A stretch of DNA of 64,000 nucleotides from Trichopria drosophilae. Its lineage: Eukaryota > Arthropoda > Insecta > Hymenoptera > Diapriidae. Shown piece by piece: positions 1 through 12,524 of this stretch (its first letter is position 1; the number at the start of each line of letters is the position of its first letter). The translations under genes and the position numbers were made by a program. The stretch lies in assembly GCA_030407085.1 (NCBI GenBank), contig CM059584.1:129431501-129495500 (forward strand), in the 5' to 3' direction. Below the pieces are notes generated by a model that was not told the origin of the DNA, ran no database searches, and was given only the letters and a program-made list of their open reading frames with translations.

Positions 1-1716
1 CATGATATTTGCAGAAAGAATTAAGTCTCTTCCTACCTTTAGGGACGAGAAATAAAATAAACAAATAGCTAAAAAGGTCGTTTACGGTTATGTGGATGGA
101 CGATGCTCAAGGCGCGGCAACGTCGCAATATTTCGTGGAATAGCGCGGGGCATTTGAAAAGAAGCAGACGTTAGATTCACTTGAAATATAGCATGACCGT
201 GACACGGGCGGAATAAAATGTATATAAATACTAATTACAGTTTCAAAATTATGGTTTCTTACATATATTGTATGTTCATATGTCGTTTTAACCTTACCTG
301 TACGATGCCCATCCAGATCAACACCTTTGTCATTTTTTTTTATTTTTCAAGTAATCAAAATCTGATTTTGATCCAAATTTGCTTCTTTATTTTCACAAAA
401 TATTTAGAAATGTAAATAATTGAATTGTTTTCATTATTATTATGTTTATTTGTTGATTGTATTAAAAGAAGTATACAAAATATATGTTTTGGGTTTCATG
501 AGATGGTTTTTGGGATTGCTGATTACGAATCGGACCTCAGATTTGCAAAATTCAAAATTAGAGATTCAAAATGTCAATCAAATAGTTTTTTGAGAAATTT
601 ACTTAAATTAAAATAATTTTTTGAATCTTGCTGTTAGTACTGAGTTGTAAAAACAAACAGTTAATATTCTTTGAAAGAAGATGCAGTAAAAAGTAATTGC
701 GTGGCATAAATTTTAATTTAAATAGGTTATCACAGAAATGAATAACAAACTCTATATAAGTATATATTGACAAATGGTGACAAAGTGTAACATATTTTCA
801 TAATTTTTAATATTATTATATTATTATATTTTTTATATTAGCCAGGGCTTTTAAATGCACAATTCGTCGCCCTTCAAGCTCAGCTTCCTTCTCGTCAGTT
901 TCCAATTTTTCGAGGTTAGAAACTAACTTCTTGCGACTTTAAAATAAATTTCGTATATTTTTCCCGATGGTTTGCTGTTGTTTCCTTTTCAAAAGCACTT
1001 TCTCGGTCACCCGCTTTCCTTTCCAATAACACCATTTTCTGGGCTGTGTGGGGGTTGATTGGGAAAATGTGTGAATGTATGAACGCGACGTTGCCAAGTC
1101 ACTTTTGTCCATTTTAAATTCGACGCCATGTTCGACGACTCTAAAAGCTGTATATGATATACAGTTTTTAATTATTTATGTAGTGCGTGAATTATGTGAC
1201 TTAAATGGTTAATAATATTTATAAATTTACCAATATGCCCATGATTAACTTGGGATTTATTATAGAAAGAGTTGCGCCGCCCTATTTCTTGGTTATGTTA
1301 GGTTAGTATTCTCAGTTAATATTTTCAGATATTTTTGATAGTCCAACTCGTCGTGTAATTTTGTTATACCTATTTTGTGGACATTATGTGAAACCACCAA
1401 ATCGACTCTTACTTAGAGAGTGATAATTCGCACTTCCTTTAGAGTGGCTTAATTTTCAATCCATAAACAGTGAATTTTCTCAATAAAACTGTAGAGCAAA
1501 TGCAGAGCAAATTTACATTGAAAACAATAATAACGACAGGCGTCCTGAGAAAAAATTGTCCGATAGGAATATCAAGAGGAATAATCCCGTTATCCGGTTG
1601 CATTCGAACGAAAGAGTATCCTGAATATCCCGCGAGACTTTTTGCTAGTTCAGATTTCCCGCATTGAGAAGCAGCGTCATAACGTATCTCTCGGGACGTA
1701 TATGTATATACATATA
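1..1716. other. AT-rich host DNA left of the mariner-like element
   Basis: No convincing coding exon was seen. Short open frames here lack coding character. Bases 60-180 and 1540-1680 are somewhat richer in GC than the rest. One copy of the dispersed 120-bp repeat family lies at about 490-575. Confidence 0.5.
490..575 (+). repeat. Copy of the dispersed 120-bp 'GCTGATTACGAAT' repeat
   Basis: The stretch reads 'gggattgctgattacgaatc', then 'cctcagatttgcaaaattca'. This matches the core of the repeat seen at 7730-8035, 8456-8775, 18055-18310, 23900-25870 and 61520-61890. Confidence 0.6.
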
Positions 1717-2700
1717 CAGGGTGTCCGAAAAGTATGGAAACACTCAAATATCTCGGAAAATCGACATCGAATCGAAAAAGTAAAAATACACGTATTCAAT
1801 GGTTTCAAGAGAGCTATCCAGTGACACCTAACACAACCCCCCACCCCCACCCGCTGGGGGTGATAGAGGGGGTAACTTAAAAATTTTAAATGGGAACCCC
1901 CAATTTTTATTGCAGATTTTGCTTCCTCAGAAAAAGTTACGTAAATTTTGCCTACCATTATAATTGTTTTTGTTGACAGATGGCGCTGTAATCAACGAAA
2001 TTAAAAAATTATTCTAAAAAGTTTTAAAAATCTCGCGAAAAACACAACGGATCAAAAAAGTAAAAACACACGTATTCAATGGTTTCAAGAGAGCTATCCA
2101 GTGACACCTAACACAACCCCCCACCCCCACCCGCTGGGGGTGATAGAGGGGGTAACTTAAAAATTTTAAATGGGAACCCCCAATTTTTATTGCAGATTTT
2201 GCTTCCTCAGAAAAAGTTACGTAAATTTTGCCTACCATTATAATTGTTTTTGTTGACAGATGGCGCTGTAATCAACGAAATTAAAAAATTATTCTAAAAA
2301 GTTTTAAAAATCTCGCGAAAAACACAACGGATCAAAAAAGTAAAAACACACGTATTTAATGGTTTCAAGAGAGCTATCCAGTGACACCTAACACGACCCC
2401 CCACCCCCACAGGCTGGGGGTGATGGAGGGGGAAACTTAAAAATTTTAAATGGGAACTCCCAAATTTTATTGCAGATTTCTCTTCTTCAGAAAAAGTTAC
2501 GTAAATTTTACCTATTATAATTATTTTTGTTAACAGATGGAGCTGCAATCTGCGAAATTAAAAAATTACTAAAAAATATTTAACTTGACGTACATGGAAT
2601 AGCATACCACGTTTTCAGAATTTTAAATAACGTCTTTTGCCTTTAAATATTTCTAGTTTACCGATTCTCACCGCGAGGAGGTAGACGATTTTGAGAATCT
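1717..2700 (+). repeat. Left terminal inverted repeat of the mariner-like element
   Basis: About 984 bp. It matches, inverted, bases 4635-5310. The outer part holds three 280-bp direct units, located by the motif 'cgtattcaat' at 1791 and 2071 and 'cgtatttaat' at 2351. Each unit has a C-rich then G-rich hairpin-like core, 'acccccaccc' followed by 'gctgggggtg'. The inner end carries 'ggtagacgattttgagaatc'. Confidence 0.9.
1743..2570 (+). repeat. Three 280-bp direct units in the left arm
   Basis: Unit landmarks repeat exactly 280 bp apart (1791, 2071, 2351). The first two units are nearly identical. The third (inner) unit differs at several sites and matches the inner unit of the right arm. The middle unit is the one missing on the right. 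Confidence 0.88.
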
Positions 2701-2824
2701 TCTGTTTTACTTTTTTTTTTATTTGATTTCTGTTTTTTACCTTTTTTTTATTCTTCACTATTAAATTTTTTTATGTTTTTTTTTAATGTATTTGCTTACC
2801 TTTTCTTCCAGATATTAAAATTCT

Positions 2825-3300
2825 TTATTCGCTCCCCCCTTGTAATTGTGCATACAAAGTTTTTGACAGAAAAATGAAGAATCGACATCCTTATTCTACG
2901 AGGAAGTGAATGTCGTGTATCCGAATAGCGTAAATGGTGACCAAATCCGCATATGGTGTTATGGCTTTCTTGCATGACTGTGATTTTGTATACTTGTGTG
3001 AAAGTACTGTAGGTATCGCTTGCGGAAACCCATTGCATACACTCGGTCGATTTTTTCAACTGCCAGTGTTACAGAGAAAGTAGTCAATAATCGAACATCG
3101 TCAGCGTCCAAATCAAAACAGCACGTCTTAGTATTAGTTAAGCTCTATTGTTTGAATGAGTCAAGGTCTCGGTTATTTTTCAGCTTTGTGAAAATTACAC
3201 ATGCGAGCGTCACTCTTGTCGAAAACTTGGTCAAATTCGTACCGCAAAAAATCGCAATTCTCTTCGTTCTCGCTATTTGATACTTAATGTAATGTTTCTC
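2825..3300 (+). pseudogene. Degenerate partial copy of the transposase 5' region
   Basis: Bases 2830-2915 resemble 3388-3470, the start of the real transposase. Both have a T-rich leader, 'tgtaatt...gcatac', 'ttgaca.aaaa' and 'tccttattct.cgagga'. On the opposite strand both copies translate to related short peptides (RRIR-SIL, then WKK), which confirms the homology. Similarity becomes weak after 2930; 3050-3130 may continue it (compare F-x-TASV with FQDTGSV). The frame is broken. It could be a tandem duplication or the relic of an older related element. Confidence 0.6.
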
Positions 3301-3416
3301 TAACATTTGAATTTCTTCTAATTTTTTATATTTCTTTTATTTCTTCATTCTTTGCTTCATATTTCTTCCATTTCGATACATTCTGTATTCTGCCTCCTGT
3401 TGTAATTTGGCATACT

Positions 3417-4490
3417 ATGTCTTTGACACAAAAAGAAAGGATCGAAATCCTTATTCTGCGAGGATGCGGCGATAAAAAAAGAACATACGAACAAGTCGTC
3501 CGCCAATTTAATGATACCCATCCTGATCGTCTACCTATTTGCAAATCAACTGTTTGTAAGACTGTTTCTCGGTTTCAAGATACTGGCTCTGTCAATGATC
3601 GACCAAAATCAGGAAGACCAAAAACGTCCACGAACGAAGACAACAGTTTAGCGGTCTGTGCAAGTGTCGTTGAGGACGTCCATACTTCGGTAAGAAAGAT
3701 TGCGCAAGCCACTGGTATCGGCAAATCGTCTGTCCATGAAATATTAAAAGCAAATAAGTTCCATCCATATAAAATAAAATATGTACAAGAACTTTCGGAA
3801 GATGACTTCGATCGGAGATTAGAATTTTGTGAGGAAATGATGAGACGTTGTGACGAAAATGAATTATTTCCTTTCTGGATATGCTTCTCTGATGAAGCTA
3901 CGTTTCAGTTGAGTGGAGAAGTTAATAGGCACAACCTACGATATTGGTCGGACGAAAATCCTCATTGGATGAGAGATACTCACACACAACATCCACAGAA
4001 AATCAATGTTTGGGCTGGCATTTTGTGCAATCAAATTGTTGGGCCTTTCTTCGTTGAAGAGAATTTCACGGCTGAAAGGTACTGTAATTTGTTAAATAAC
4101 CAGATTATACCGGCAATACGAAATATTGCTGGTATAGCGTTTGATAATGTCTGGTTTCAACAGGATGGAGCTCCTTGTCATTTTGGTTTGATTGTACGCA
4201 ATCTATTAAATAATATTTTCCCCCGACGTTGGATTGGTAGGAGGGGTTCGATCGAGTGGCCACCGAGGTCACCTGATCTAACTCCTCTGGACTATTTTTA
4301 CTGGGGTTTCTTGAAGAACAAGGTCTACGAAACGAAACCAAAAGACATTGATGAGTTGAAAGAAAAAATAATTCAAGGTTCTAATACAGTATCTCAAGAA
4401 ATGCTGCAAAAAGTTTATGATAACTTCTATGCACGATTGGGATATTGTCAAGTTGCTGAAGGACTTCAATTCGAACATCTTATAAATTAG
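3417..4490 (+). CDS. Mariner-like transposase, DD41D type
   Basis: This 357-residue protein would cut and rejoin the element ends in the nucleus. Residues 1-115 hold two helix-turn-helix segments, the paired-type DNA-binding region, joined by a GRPK linker (SGRPKTST, about 65-72). The segment YVQEL (122-126) corresponds to the mariner WVPHEL motif. The catalytic domain shows D159 (FSDEATF), D250 (QQDGAPCH) and D292 in RSPDLTPLDYF. There are 41 residues between the last two aspartates, the DD41D spacing reported for rosa/VISITOR-type mariners rather than DD34D. The length is normal for mariners, and no stop or frameshift is seen. The ATG at 3417 follows a T-rich leader and lines up with family starts. 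The gene stands alone between the inverted repeats, with an A-rich tail at 4550-4634. Activity is inferred, not shown. Confidence 0.93.
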   Translation: MSLTQKERIEILILRGCGDKKRTYEQVVRQFNDTHPDRLPICKSTVCKTVSRFQDTGSVNDRPKSGRPKTSTNEDNSLAVCASVVEDVHTSVRKIAQATGIGKSSVHEILKANKFHPYKIKYVQELSEDDFDRRLEFCEEMMRRCDENELFPFWICFSDEATFQLSGEVNRHNLRYWSDENPHWMRDTHTQHPQKINVWAGILCNQIVGPFFVEENFTAERYCNLLNNQIIPAIRNIAGIAFDNVWFQQDGAPCHFGLIVRNLLNNIFPRRWIGRRGSIEWPPRSPDLTPLDYFYWGFLKNKVYETKPKDIDELKEKIIQGSNTVSQEMLQKVYDNFYARLGYCQVAEGLQFEHLIN

Positions 4491-4634
4491 TGGGCATAGA
4501 CATGTTAAAAATCCAGTAAAGAAAATAGAAGCGAAGGAAAATTTAAACTTTAAAATAGAAAAAAAATTAAAAAAATAAAAAAAAAAAAAAAAAAAGGAAA
4601 AAACAAAAAAAAAATATACAAAAATAAAAAAAAA

Positions 4635-5310
4635 AGATTCTCAAAATCGTCTACCTCCTCGCGGTAAGAATCGGTGAACTTTGAAATATTTAAAGGCAAA
4701 AGACGTCATTTAAAATTTTGGAAACGTGGTCCGCTATTCCAGGTACGTGGTTCGCTGATTGCAGCTCCATCTGTTAACAAAAATAATTATAATAGGTAAA
4801 ATTTACGTAACTTTTTCTGAAGAAGAGAAATCTGCAATAAAATTTGGGAGTTCCCATTTAAAATTTTTAAGTTTCCCCCTCCATCACCCCCAGCCTGTGG
4901 GGGTGGGGGGTCGTGTTAGGTGTCACTGGATAGCTCTCTTGAAACCATTAAATACGTGTGTTTTTACTTTTTTGATCCGTTGTGTTTTTCGCGAGATTTT
5001 TAAAACTTTTTAGAATAATTTTTTAATTTCGTTGATTACAGCGCCATCTGTCAACAAAAACAATTATAATGGTAGGCAAAATTTACGTAACTTTTTCTGA
5101 GGAAGCAAAATCTGCAATAAAAATTGGGGGTTCCCATTTAAAATTTTTAAGTTACCCCCTCTATCACCCCCAGCGGGTGGGGGTGGGGGGTTGTGTTAGG
5201 TGTCACTGGATAGCTCTCTTGAAACCATTGAATACGTGTATTTTTACTTTTACGATTCGATGTCGATTTTCCGAGATATTTGAGTGTTTCCATACTTTTC
5301 GGACACCCTG
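4635..5310 (-). repeat. Right terminal inverted repeat of the mariner-like element
   Basis: About 676 bp, inverted relative to 1717-2700. It contains two 280-bp units with landmarks near 4947 and 5227. Its inner unit encodes on the plus strand exactly the same 84-residue spurious frame as the left inner unit does on the minus strand, which shows very recent common origin or gene conversion. Confidence 0.9.
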
Positions 5311-5312
5311 TA

Positions 5313-7240
5313 TATATATAAGCCAACGGTTGTACTTTGTTACCTCCCACGGGATCACGTGCCAACTTATTCCGGCAGCCGTTCTCTGAAGGGCCGTTTC
5401 GAGCTTCGTACTTCAAGTTTTTTGGTCTCATTGCGAAGCAAAAAGAATAAATGATGTCTATTTTGAAACAAAACGCGATTTTTTGCCACTTGGAAGAAAT
5501 GTTCCATCTCCGACTCGTCAGTGTATAATGGAAAAGGTAACTTCAGTCGTAGGAATGGATGTTATTATTATCTCCAACGATTTCGTAATCGCAGTGAAAT
5601 AGTTTAGTACTTATTACGGGGTTTTAATGAAGAATTAATAGCGCTGCACTTTGTCCCAGAAGGTACAATACGACTGTATAAATCATCTCTAATTCAACTG
5701 GAGAAAGCCGAGCAAAAGACCTGGCGAAAAAAGGGGAGAGGCTTATTAGCTGTCGGTTAAAATACAACCGAAATATTAAATCATAATTAATGATGGATCT
5801 AACAATGCAATGAAGGCTGTAATATATTTATAGTTTGGTTATTTATATTTTAAAAATATTTCTTCAAAAAATCCCACTGTTCCGGAATCGAACGGATGTC
5901 GAAAAAGGGCGCTTGAAAATATTTTGAAATGTTCAAATAATGCAATTACCATCAGTTCCTAATGTAGGTAAAAAACGAGCCAATTTTTCATTGTTGGATT
6001 TCATAAAAAAAGACAGTTTCTGAAAGAGGATCAGTCAAACGCGATGTACCCAATGTAGTTACTATCCTGCCGCTAGTCGGAGGTTTATGTACAGCAACCG
6101 TATTTCTCGCAATCGTTAAAACAACGGATGTCCATTTTATATTTATGAGAGACAGTCTCGTGTCAATATTTTGTCAATGATTAAACTTTTTAGTGGTCAC
6201 ATAATATTAATTGTAGTTTAAATATAAAAAAATTAATGGAATCAAAATGGTAACTCCTAACAATAATTGCTATCCCTAATAGGTTACTAACTACTGCCAC
6301 TGAAAATCATGCAATGGATTTTGAAAAAGAATAGTTTGCTGTCCAAAAACGCTTGTGACCCTGAAAAAACTTTTCATGTCAAAGAATGCAACAAAAACTT
6401 ATCACTTGTACTTTTTTCTAATAAAAGTTAAAAATTTTGTTGATTTCTCTACTATATTTTATCAAATTAACATTGAGAGCCATCGCTACTTAATGGATTC
6501 ATTTGTTTAGTCAATAAAATGGAGAATACGTAGCTAAATGCAAAAGTACGAAAATTTTGATTTTCGGTTTACAACTATTCACACACGTAAGCTTACAAAA
6601 GTCAAATTCCTTTAGATTTTGTGCAGACACTCATAATGCGAAATTGTACAAAAGAAATTCCTGAAGCTCTCGAAAAAGGGTGAAATTTCGCTAATTATGA
6701 GCTTCGTTTCTCGCAGGCATCTAGGTAGGGTGAGGTTTTCTCCTACCACCCATCAACTCCGCTTTTCATGCTGGTACCCCACAGCGTACCGAGTGCGTCT
6801 CCCATATTTCACCCTTACACCTTATGTTCTTCGTTATAAACTTTAAGAGAGTAGGAACGCGGAAAATGTACGAAATGTCGTTTGGCGGGGGAAGAAATTC
6901 GTTTGAAAACGAAATTTCCGACAAATTTCTTTACGACCTAAAAGTACAGTTTACATATTTTGCATTAATTACAAAATAAAATTAAATTGCATTCCTCATT
7001 AGAATTTGCCTCATTCTGAATGGTGTTTTTCGACGATTGACACTTTGAGAACGAAATAATGTTATTTTGCCCATACGAACGTCTTTGTGTTTGATGAATG
7101 TTTCAGTTAAGATTCCCAAAATTTATGAAAAGTAATTTAATTAAATACGGAGGTGAGTATATTTCGATTTTCACCGTCAATACTGAAACTCGTATTCTTC
7201 GACGTATTTTTATAAATTTTAAGACAGAAACATCATCGTG
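5313..7240. other. Host DNA without recognisable features
   Basis: Bases 5320-5760 look like unique sequence of moderate GC. The rest is AT-rich. I see no gene, no inverted repeat and no clear element ends. Confidence 0.4.
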
Positions 7241-7729
7241 AACGAACATCATTCTTACATCATATTTAGTAGTACTAGTATCTCATCGACATCATCACCA
7301 TTACCATCATCATCACTATCATCGACAGCATCGGCAGAAGCATGCTGATCATCGTCAACATCATGATTGTCATTTTCCTCACCATGATTGTCACTACAGC
7401 CATCGATATCTTGAACACCATCATTGTCATTATAATTATCGTCATCATTTTCATTAACCCTTTGAGTCCCAGACGCCACTATAGTGGCGTCAGATTCAGC
7501 CTTCTTATTTTGGTCATATTTTGCTATTTATATATATAATATTCCAATTTTTTTGCATTTTTAATATGATAAGGGTTTATATTTGTCAATAGTGCAGTAC
7601 TTTCAGTAATTTTATTTTTTTTTATTGTTGTTATAACAAATTTACGATTAAAAATGTCACTATTTGTATGATTAATTCAATTCCGAAGAAATTCGGCAGT
7701 AAACAAGTAGTTTTAATTATCGTTGCTTA

Positions 7730-8035
7730 TGTTTTCGGGGTCACTGATTCCGAATCCGATGTCAGTTTTTCGAAATTCAAAATGGCAGATCCATTATGGC
7801 GGACAAAATTTTGACAATTTGAAACAAATTCGTGAAAATCTATACAGGGGGGTTTTCGGGGTCGCTGATTACAAACCCGAATTCGGTTTCCCGAAATTCA
7901 AAATGGCGGATCCAATACGGCGGACAAAATTTTAACAATTTGAGGCAATTTCGTGAAAATCCATACTGGGGGTTTTCGGGGTCGCTGATTACGAATCCGA
8001 TGTCAGTTTCCCGAAATTCGAAATTCAATTATTTC
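7730..8035 (+). repeat. Three tandem 120-bp repeat units
   Basis: The landmark 'ggggtc(a/g)ctgatt' recurs at about 7738, 7858 and 7978, exactly 120 bp apart. Each unit ends with 'aaaatggc(a/g)gatcca' and 'ggcggacaaaatttt'. Confidence 0.85.
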
Positions 8036-8455
8036 CAGAATTATTGTGTAGTAAACTAAAAATGGTTACTCTATACATATATGTTGATAAAATAAATTGA
8101 GGGAAGCTAGCTGTATGATTTATTATTATTTATTGAATTATATATGACTATTTATACTTATGTAACTATATAAGTATATATAACATGTTATGAACATCTG
8201 TAGAAAAATCACACATAAAGCTTAATGACAAATATCTACAAAGCTCGCTTTCTTGTCAATAAATACGTTTTCAAATTTCGAGACAATTTTTGCTCGCGTT
8301 GTAGAAATGGGGTTTCCTATAGCATGTAAGCGGAAAACCCGGAAAATCTACGAATAATGATATTCACAAGTTTCATTCGATTTTTCCAAATATTGTCCGA
8401 CATCTTCATCTTGGCATTTTGAATAACAAGTTCTCTGGATTTCTCCAAATATTCT

Positions 8456-8775
8456 TCACCATATTAGATCCCCCATTTTGAGTTCCGTAAAACTGTAAAC
8501 AGATTCGTAACCAGCGATCCCCAAAATCCTGGAATAACGATTTTCACCAATTTTTCTCCGTTTTTCAATACACTGACCGCCATACCGAATCTGCCATTTT
8601 GAATTTCGAAAAACAGATATCGGATACGTAATCAGCGACCCCGAAAACCCCCTAGTATAGATTTTCACGAATTTTTTTCAAATTGTTAAAACTTTGTCTG
8701 CCTTATTGGATCCGCCATTTTGAATTTCGAAAAACTGACATCGGATTCGGAATCAGTGACCCCGAAAACTATGTG
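8456..8775 (-). repeat. Three inverted 120-bp repeat units
   Basis: The landmark 'cagcga(t/c)cc' and its variant fall near 8513, 8633 and 8753, again 120 bp apart. They are the inverse of the units at 7730-8035. Confidence 0.83.
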
Positions 8776-9262
8776 TACCGTACGCTTTGAAATAATTAGT
8801 ATATTCTTTTAAATGTGGGTCTCAAAGGGTTAACGCTGTCGTCATGGTCATCATTTACATCATCATCGTCATCCTCGACCCCATCGACATCGTCATCGTC
8901 ATCATCATCATTGCCATTAGTGACATAAACTTCTCTGTCGTAGTCGACACCGTCCTCATCATCATCGTCATCAGCATTGTCAAAAACAGTTATTGTAATT
9001 ATCATCATCATCAATGCCGCCTTCGTCGTCACCATCATATCGTTATCATCATCACTGTTAGCGGCATCCTCATCATCGTAGTCTTCGCCACCATTCTCGT
9101 CATTATCATCATAATCGTCATCGCCATCGTCGTCATCATCAACATCATTAATGTAATCGTGGTACGTTCATCACCATGAATACTAATACAAACATTCTTG
9201 AACATAATTTTACCAATTTTAGCGTTTCATACAAAAACTGGAAAACTTTTGTTCGCTATTGG

Positions 9263-10176
9263 TAGGGGAGAACTGGCAGTTGTGGGCATGGGGCGGCTGT
9301 GGGCACCCTGGAGTAACTTTGGGAAAAAAGCAAATGAGCCAAATCTAACTAAATGTTAAGTGTATGCTATAGCCGCACGTACTTTTGTTGCGAAAACCAA
9401 AGCAAAGAAATGCATCTGTGCTTTGCTGGAATCAAATAACTGTTTTTATTTGTGTAAATCGGCATAGATCTATTATTTAATATTTATAAAAGTGCCATAA
9501 ATCGAAATGAATCAATCGAGAAGGTCAGTGCAATACATATTTACGCATTAAATTGATCATATTTTGTGATTCAAAACCGAACTTCACCAAAACGTTTACA
9601 ACCGCTGTTGTATTCATGACGTGTCAATATGGTTGTTAAAGTCGGTTGTGGGCACCCCTTTTTTTTTTAAATCGTTAAATATCGTCTTTGATGTAAACGT
9701 AATTAATTTTTACAACTGTTAATGGTGTTTTTATGTATTTTTCTATGTTATTAGATGTCGACGAAGAAGAAATCGATAAAATCATCTGATGATGATAATT
9801 TTAATGCTTTGATTCAAGCCATTAAGAGGTGTTCAGTGGACATTTTGACTTTGTTATTTTGCCATTGAAGGCCGTTGAAATAAAGACATTTATATTTTTT
9901 TCCACATCTGCGGTGATTTACTTCATTTTTGTCCATTTTTAGCCGATTTTTCAAGGGTGCCCACAACCGACCCAAAAAATTTTTTTTCCCAAAAATGACC
10001 ACTTTACTAAATTGTTAATAAAATTTTTTTAATCGCCGGAATCAATTTTTTTCGTCATCAGTAGTTACCTAAGGTCTCTAGCTCTCTATACATACGCATG
10101 TATTCATATAATATCTACCCGTGCACAAGTTATGACTTAAAAACTTAAGTTGCCCACAACCGCCACTTCTCTCCTA
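9263..10176. mobile_element. Element A: 914-bp inverted-repeat element with iterated GGTTGTGGGCACC motif
   Basis: The ends are TAGGGGAGAACTGGCAGTTG and the inverse of TAGGAGAGAAGTGGCGGTTG. The motif (G/C)GGTTGTGGGCACC or close variants occur as a tandem pair at 9274-9306, once at 9641-9657, then inverted at 9955-9972 and 10148-10165. No coding capacity is apparent and I could not define a target duplication. Its plan matches the element at 29117-30057 although the interiors differ. Confidence 0.72.
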
Positions 10177-10239
10177 AGAATACAAATTCTTGAACGATTT
10201 ACAAATATGTTGATAATTACGCGTGACCATCCGACAAAA

Positions 10240-10486
10240 CCACATTCCTGAACGATCATCAATCTTACATCATATTTAGTAGCTATCTCATTAACATAAT
10301 CACTGTTATCGTCATCATCATCATACCATCATAAACAACATCAGCAGCGGCATCCTCATCATCTTCGATATCGTCATCACCATCAACGTCATGATTGCCA
10401 TATTCATCATCATGCTTGTCATTATCATCGCCGTGATCTTCAACATCATCATTGTCATTATAATCACCGTCGTCATCAAAATACAA
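10240..10486. repeat. Second ATC microsatellite unit
   Basis: The leader 'cttacatcatatttagtag' at 10264 is shared with 7254, and both are followed by 'tatctcat' and a degenerate (ATC)n tract. The flanking 'attcttgaac' also recurs at 9195 and 10190, so the microsatellite-bearing unit was duplicated. Confidence 0.7.
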
Positions 10487-11130
10487 ACTACATTGTTTAT
10501 CTATAACTGTTTAATTAACAAATGCTCGAGCTTTATATAACAATAATGGATTCAATGTAAAAAATCCTTCTATTTTATTTAATGTTTAGCAACTTTTTGT
10601 GCCTAAATTCATAATGGGTGCAATAAAAAATACCAGAAAATGTGCTTTGCATTTGAGTATTTCTTTGTTATGATAGAGAGGTTTGGAAATGGATAACAAA
10701 ATGATGGGTTTTAGGGGCTAATGGGTTAAGCCAAAATATAAACAAATCCTAATGTGCTGGAGTAACTTCAAGGTCAGATTCGACGCCAAAATCTACAAGA
10801 ATCCCGTGCTGATAGAAAAATCAAAAGGCCAACGGGTCAAAAAAACCATCATTAAACCGTCACTTCGTCAAGCAGAGAGTAATTTTTTGAAGGTTCTTTA
10901 CTTTGAAGGCTTTTTGATTTGTCGATTTTTTGGACCCCAAGAATCACATGTCGGTTGAAGCAATTTCTTACATGTTACATTTGAAATTATGTATAATTGG
11001 ATTAAAATATGAACATTTTTCTGCATTGATCATATCAACATAACTTATTTTTTAGAAAATAATATTATATCCTACCGCCATTAATTAAGTCTACTATGCA
11101 ACATTACCCGGAGTTCAAAGAACGGCTAAA
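10487..11130. other. AT-rich DNA with a possible orphan TTAA-element end
   Basis: No gene was seen. At 10710-10734 'ttaggggctaatgggttaag' resembles a right end of the TTAA families in this window. No matching left end was found nearby. Confidence 0.3.

Positions 11131-12524
<1,394 letters not shown>

Larger units (their letters stand above)
1717..5310 (+). mobile_element. Complete mariner-like (IS630/Tc1/mariner, DD41D) transposon
   Basis: The 3594-bp element starts CAGGGTGTCCGAAAAGTATG and ends with the reverse complement of that sequence. A TA dinucleotide flanks both ends (1715-1716 and 5311-5312), as expected of this superfamily. Inside lie long terminal inverted repeats made of 280-bp units, a degenerate second copy of the transposase 5' region, and an intact 357-codon transposase gene. 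With intact ends and gene the copy may be recent and possibly active, which is an inference. The left arm has three 280-bp units and the right arm two, so the arms differ in length. Confidence 0.93.
7458..8829. mobile_element. TTAA-flanked inverted-repeat element (piggyBac-like, non-autonomous)
   Basis: TTAA lies at 7454-7457 and again at 8830-8833. The ends are CCCTTTGAGTCCCAG and the inverse of CCCTTTGAGACCCAC. Inside, three 120-bp units on the left (about 7730-8035) face three inverted units on the right (about 8456-8775), so most of the element is a large palindrome. No transposase remains. TTAA duplication and CCCTTT ends are typical of the piggyBac superfamily. Confidence 0.82.
7241..9178. 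repeat. ATC/GAT trinucleotide microsatellite split by an insertion
   Basis: Degenerate (ATC)n with GTC and ACC variants runs from 7255 to 7453 and resumes from 8834 to 9175. The TTAA element at 7458-8829 sits between the two halves. Asp-rich and Ile/Val-rich reading frames here are repeat artefacts. Confidence 0.85.

Noticed and set aside
1677..2548. Repeated 74-93 codon frames sharing GKIYVTFSEE
   Set aside because: They lie in the inverted-repeat units of the mariner-like element, recur with every unit and resemble no protein family that I recognise.
4105..4478. Minus-strand frames inside the transposase gene
   Set aside because: They are shadows of the plus-strand coding sequence.
5878..5905. 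Inverse T-arm-like word 'ggaatcgaac'
   Set aside because: The stem does not pair and no tRNA fold follows.
7730..8059. Tandem frames with FSGSLIT and NSKWRIQYGG
   Set aside because: They are translations of the 120-bp repeat unit, recurring wherever the unit occurs. They are not a protein family with repeats.
7255..9179. Asp-rich and Ile/Val-rich reading frames
   Set aside because: They are products of the degenerate ATC microsatellite.
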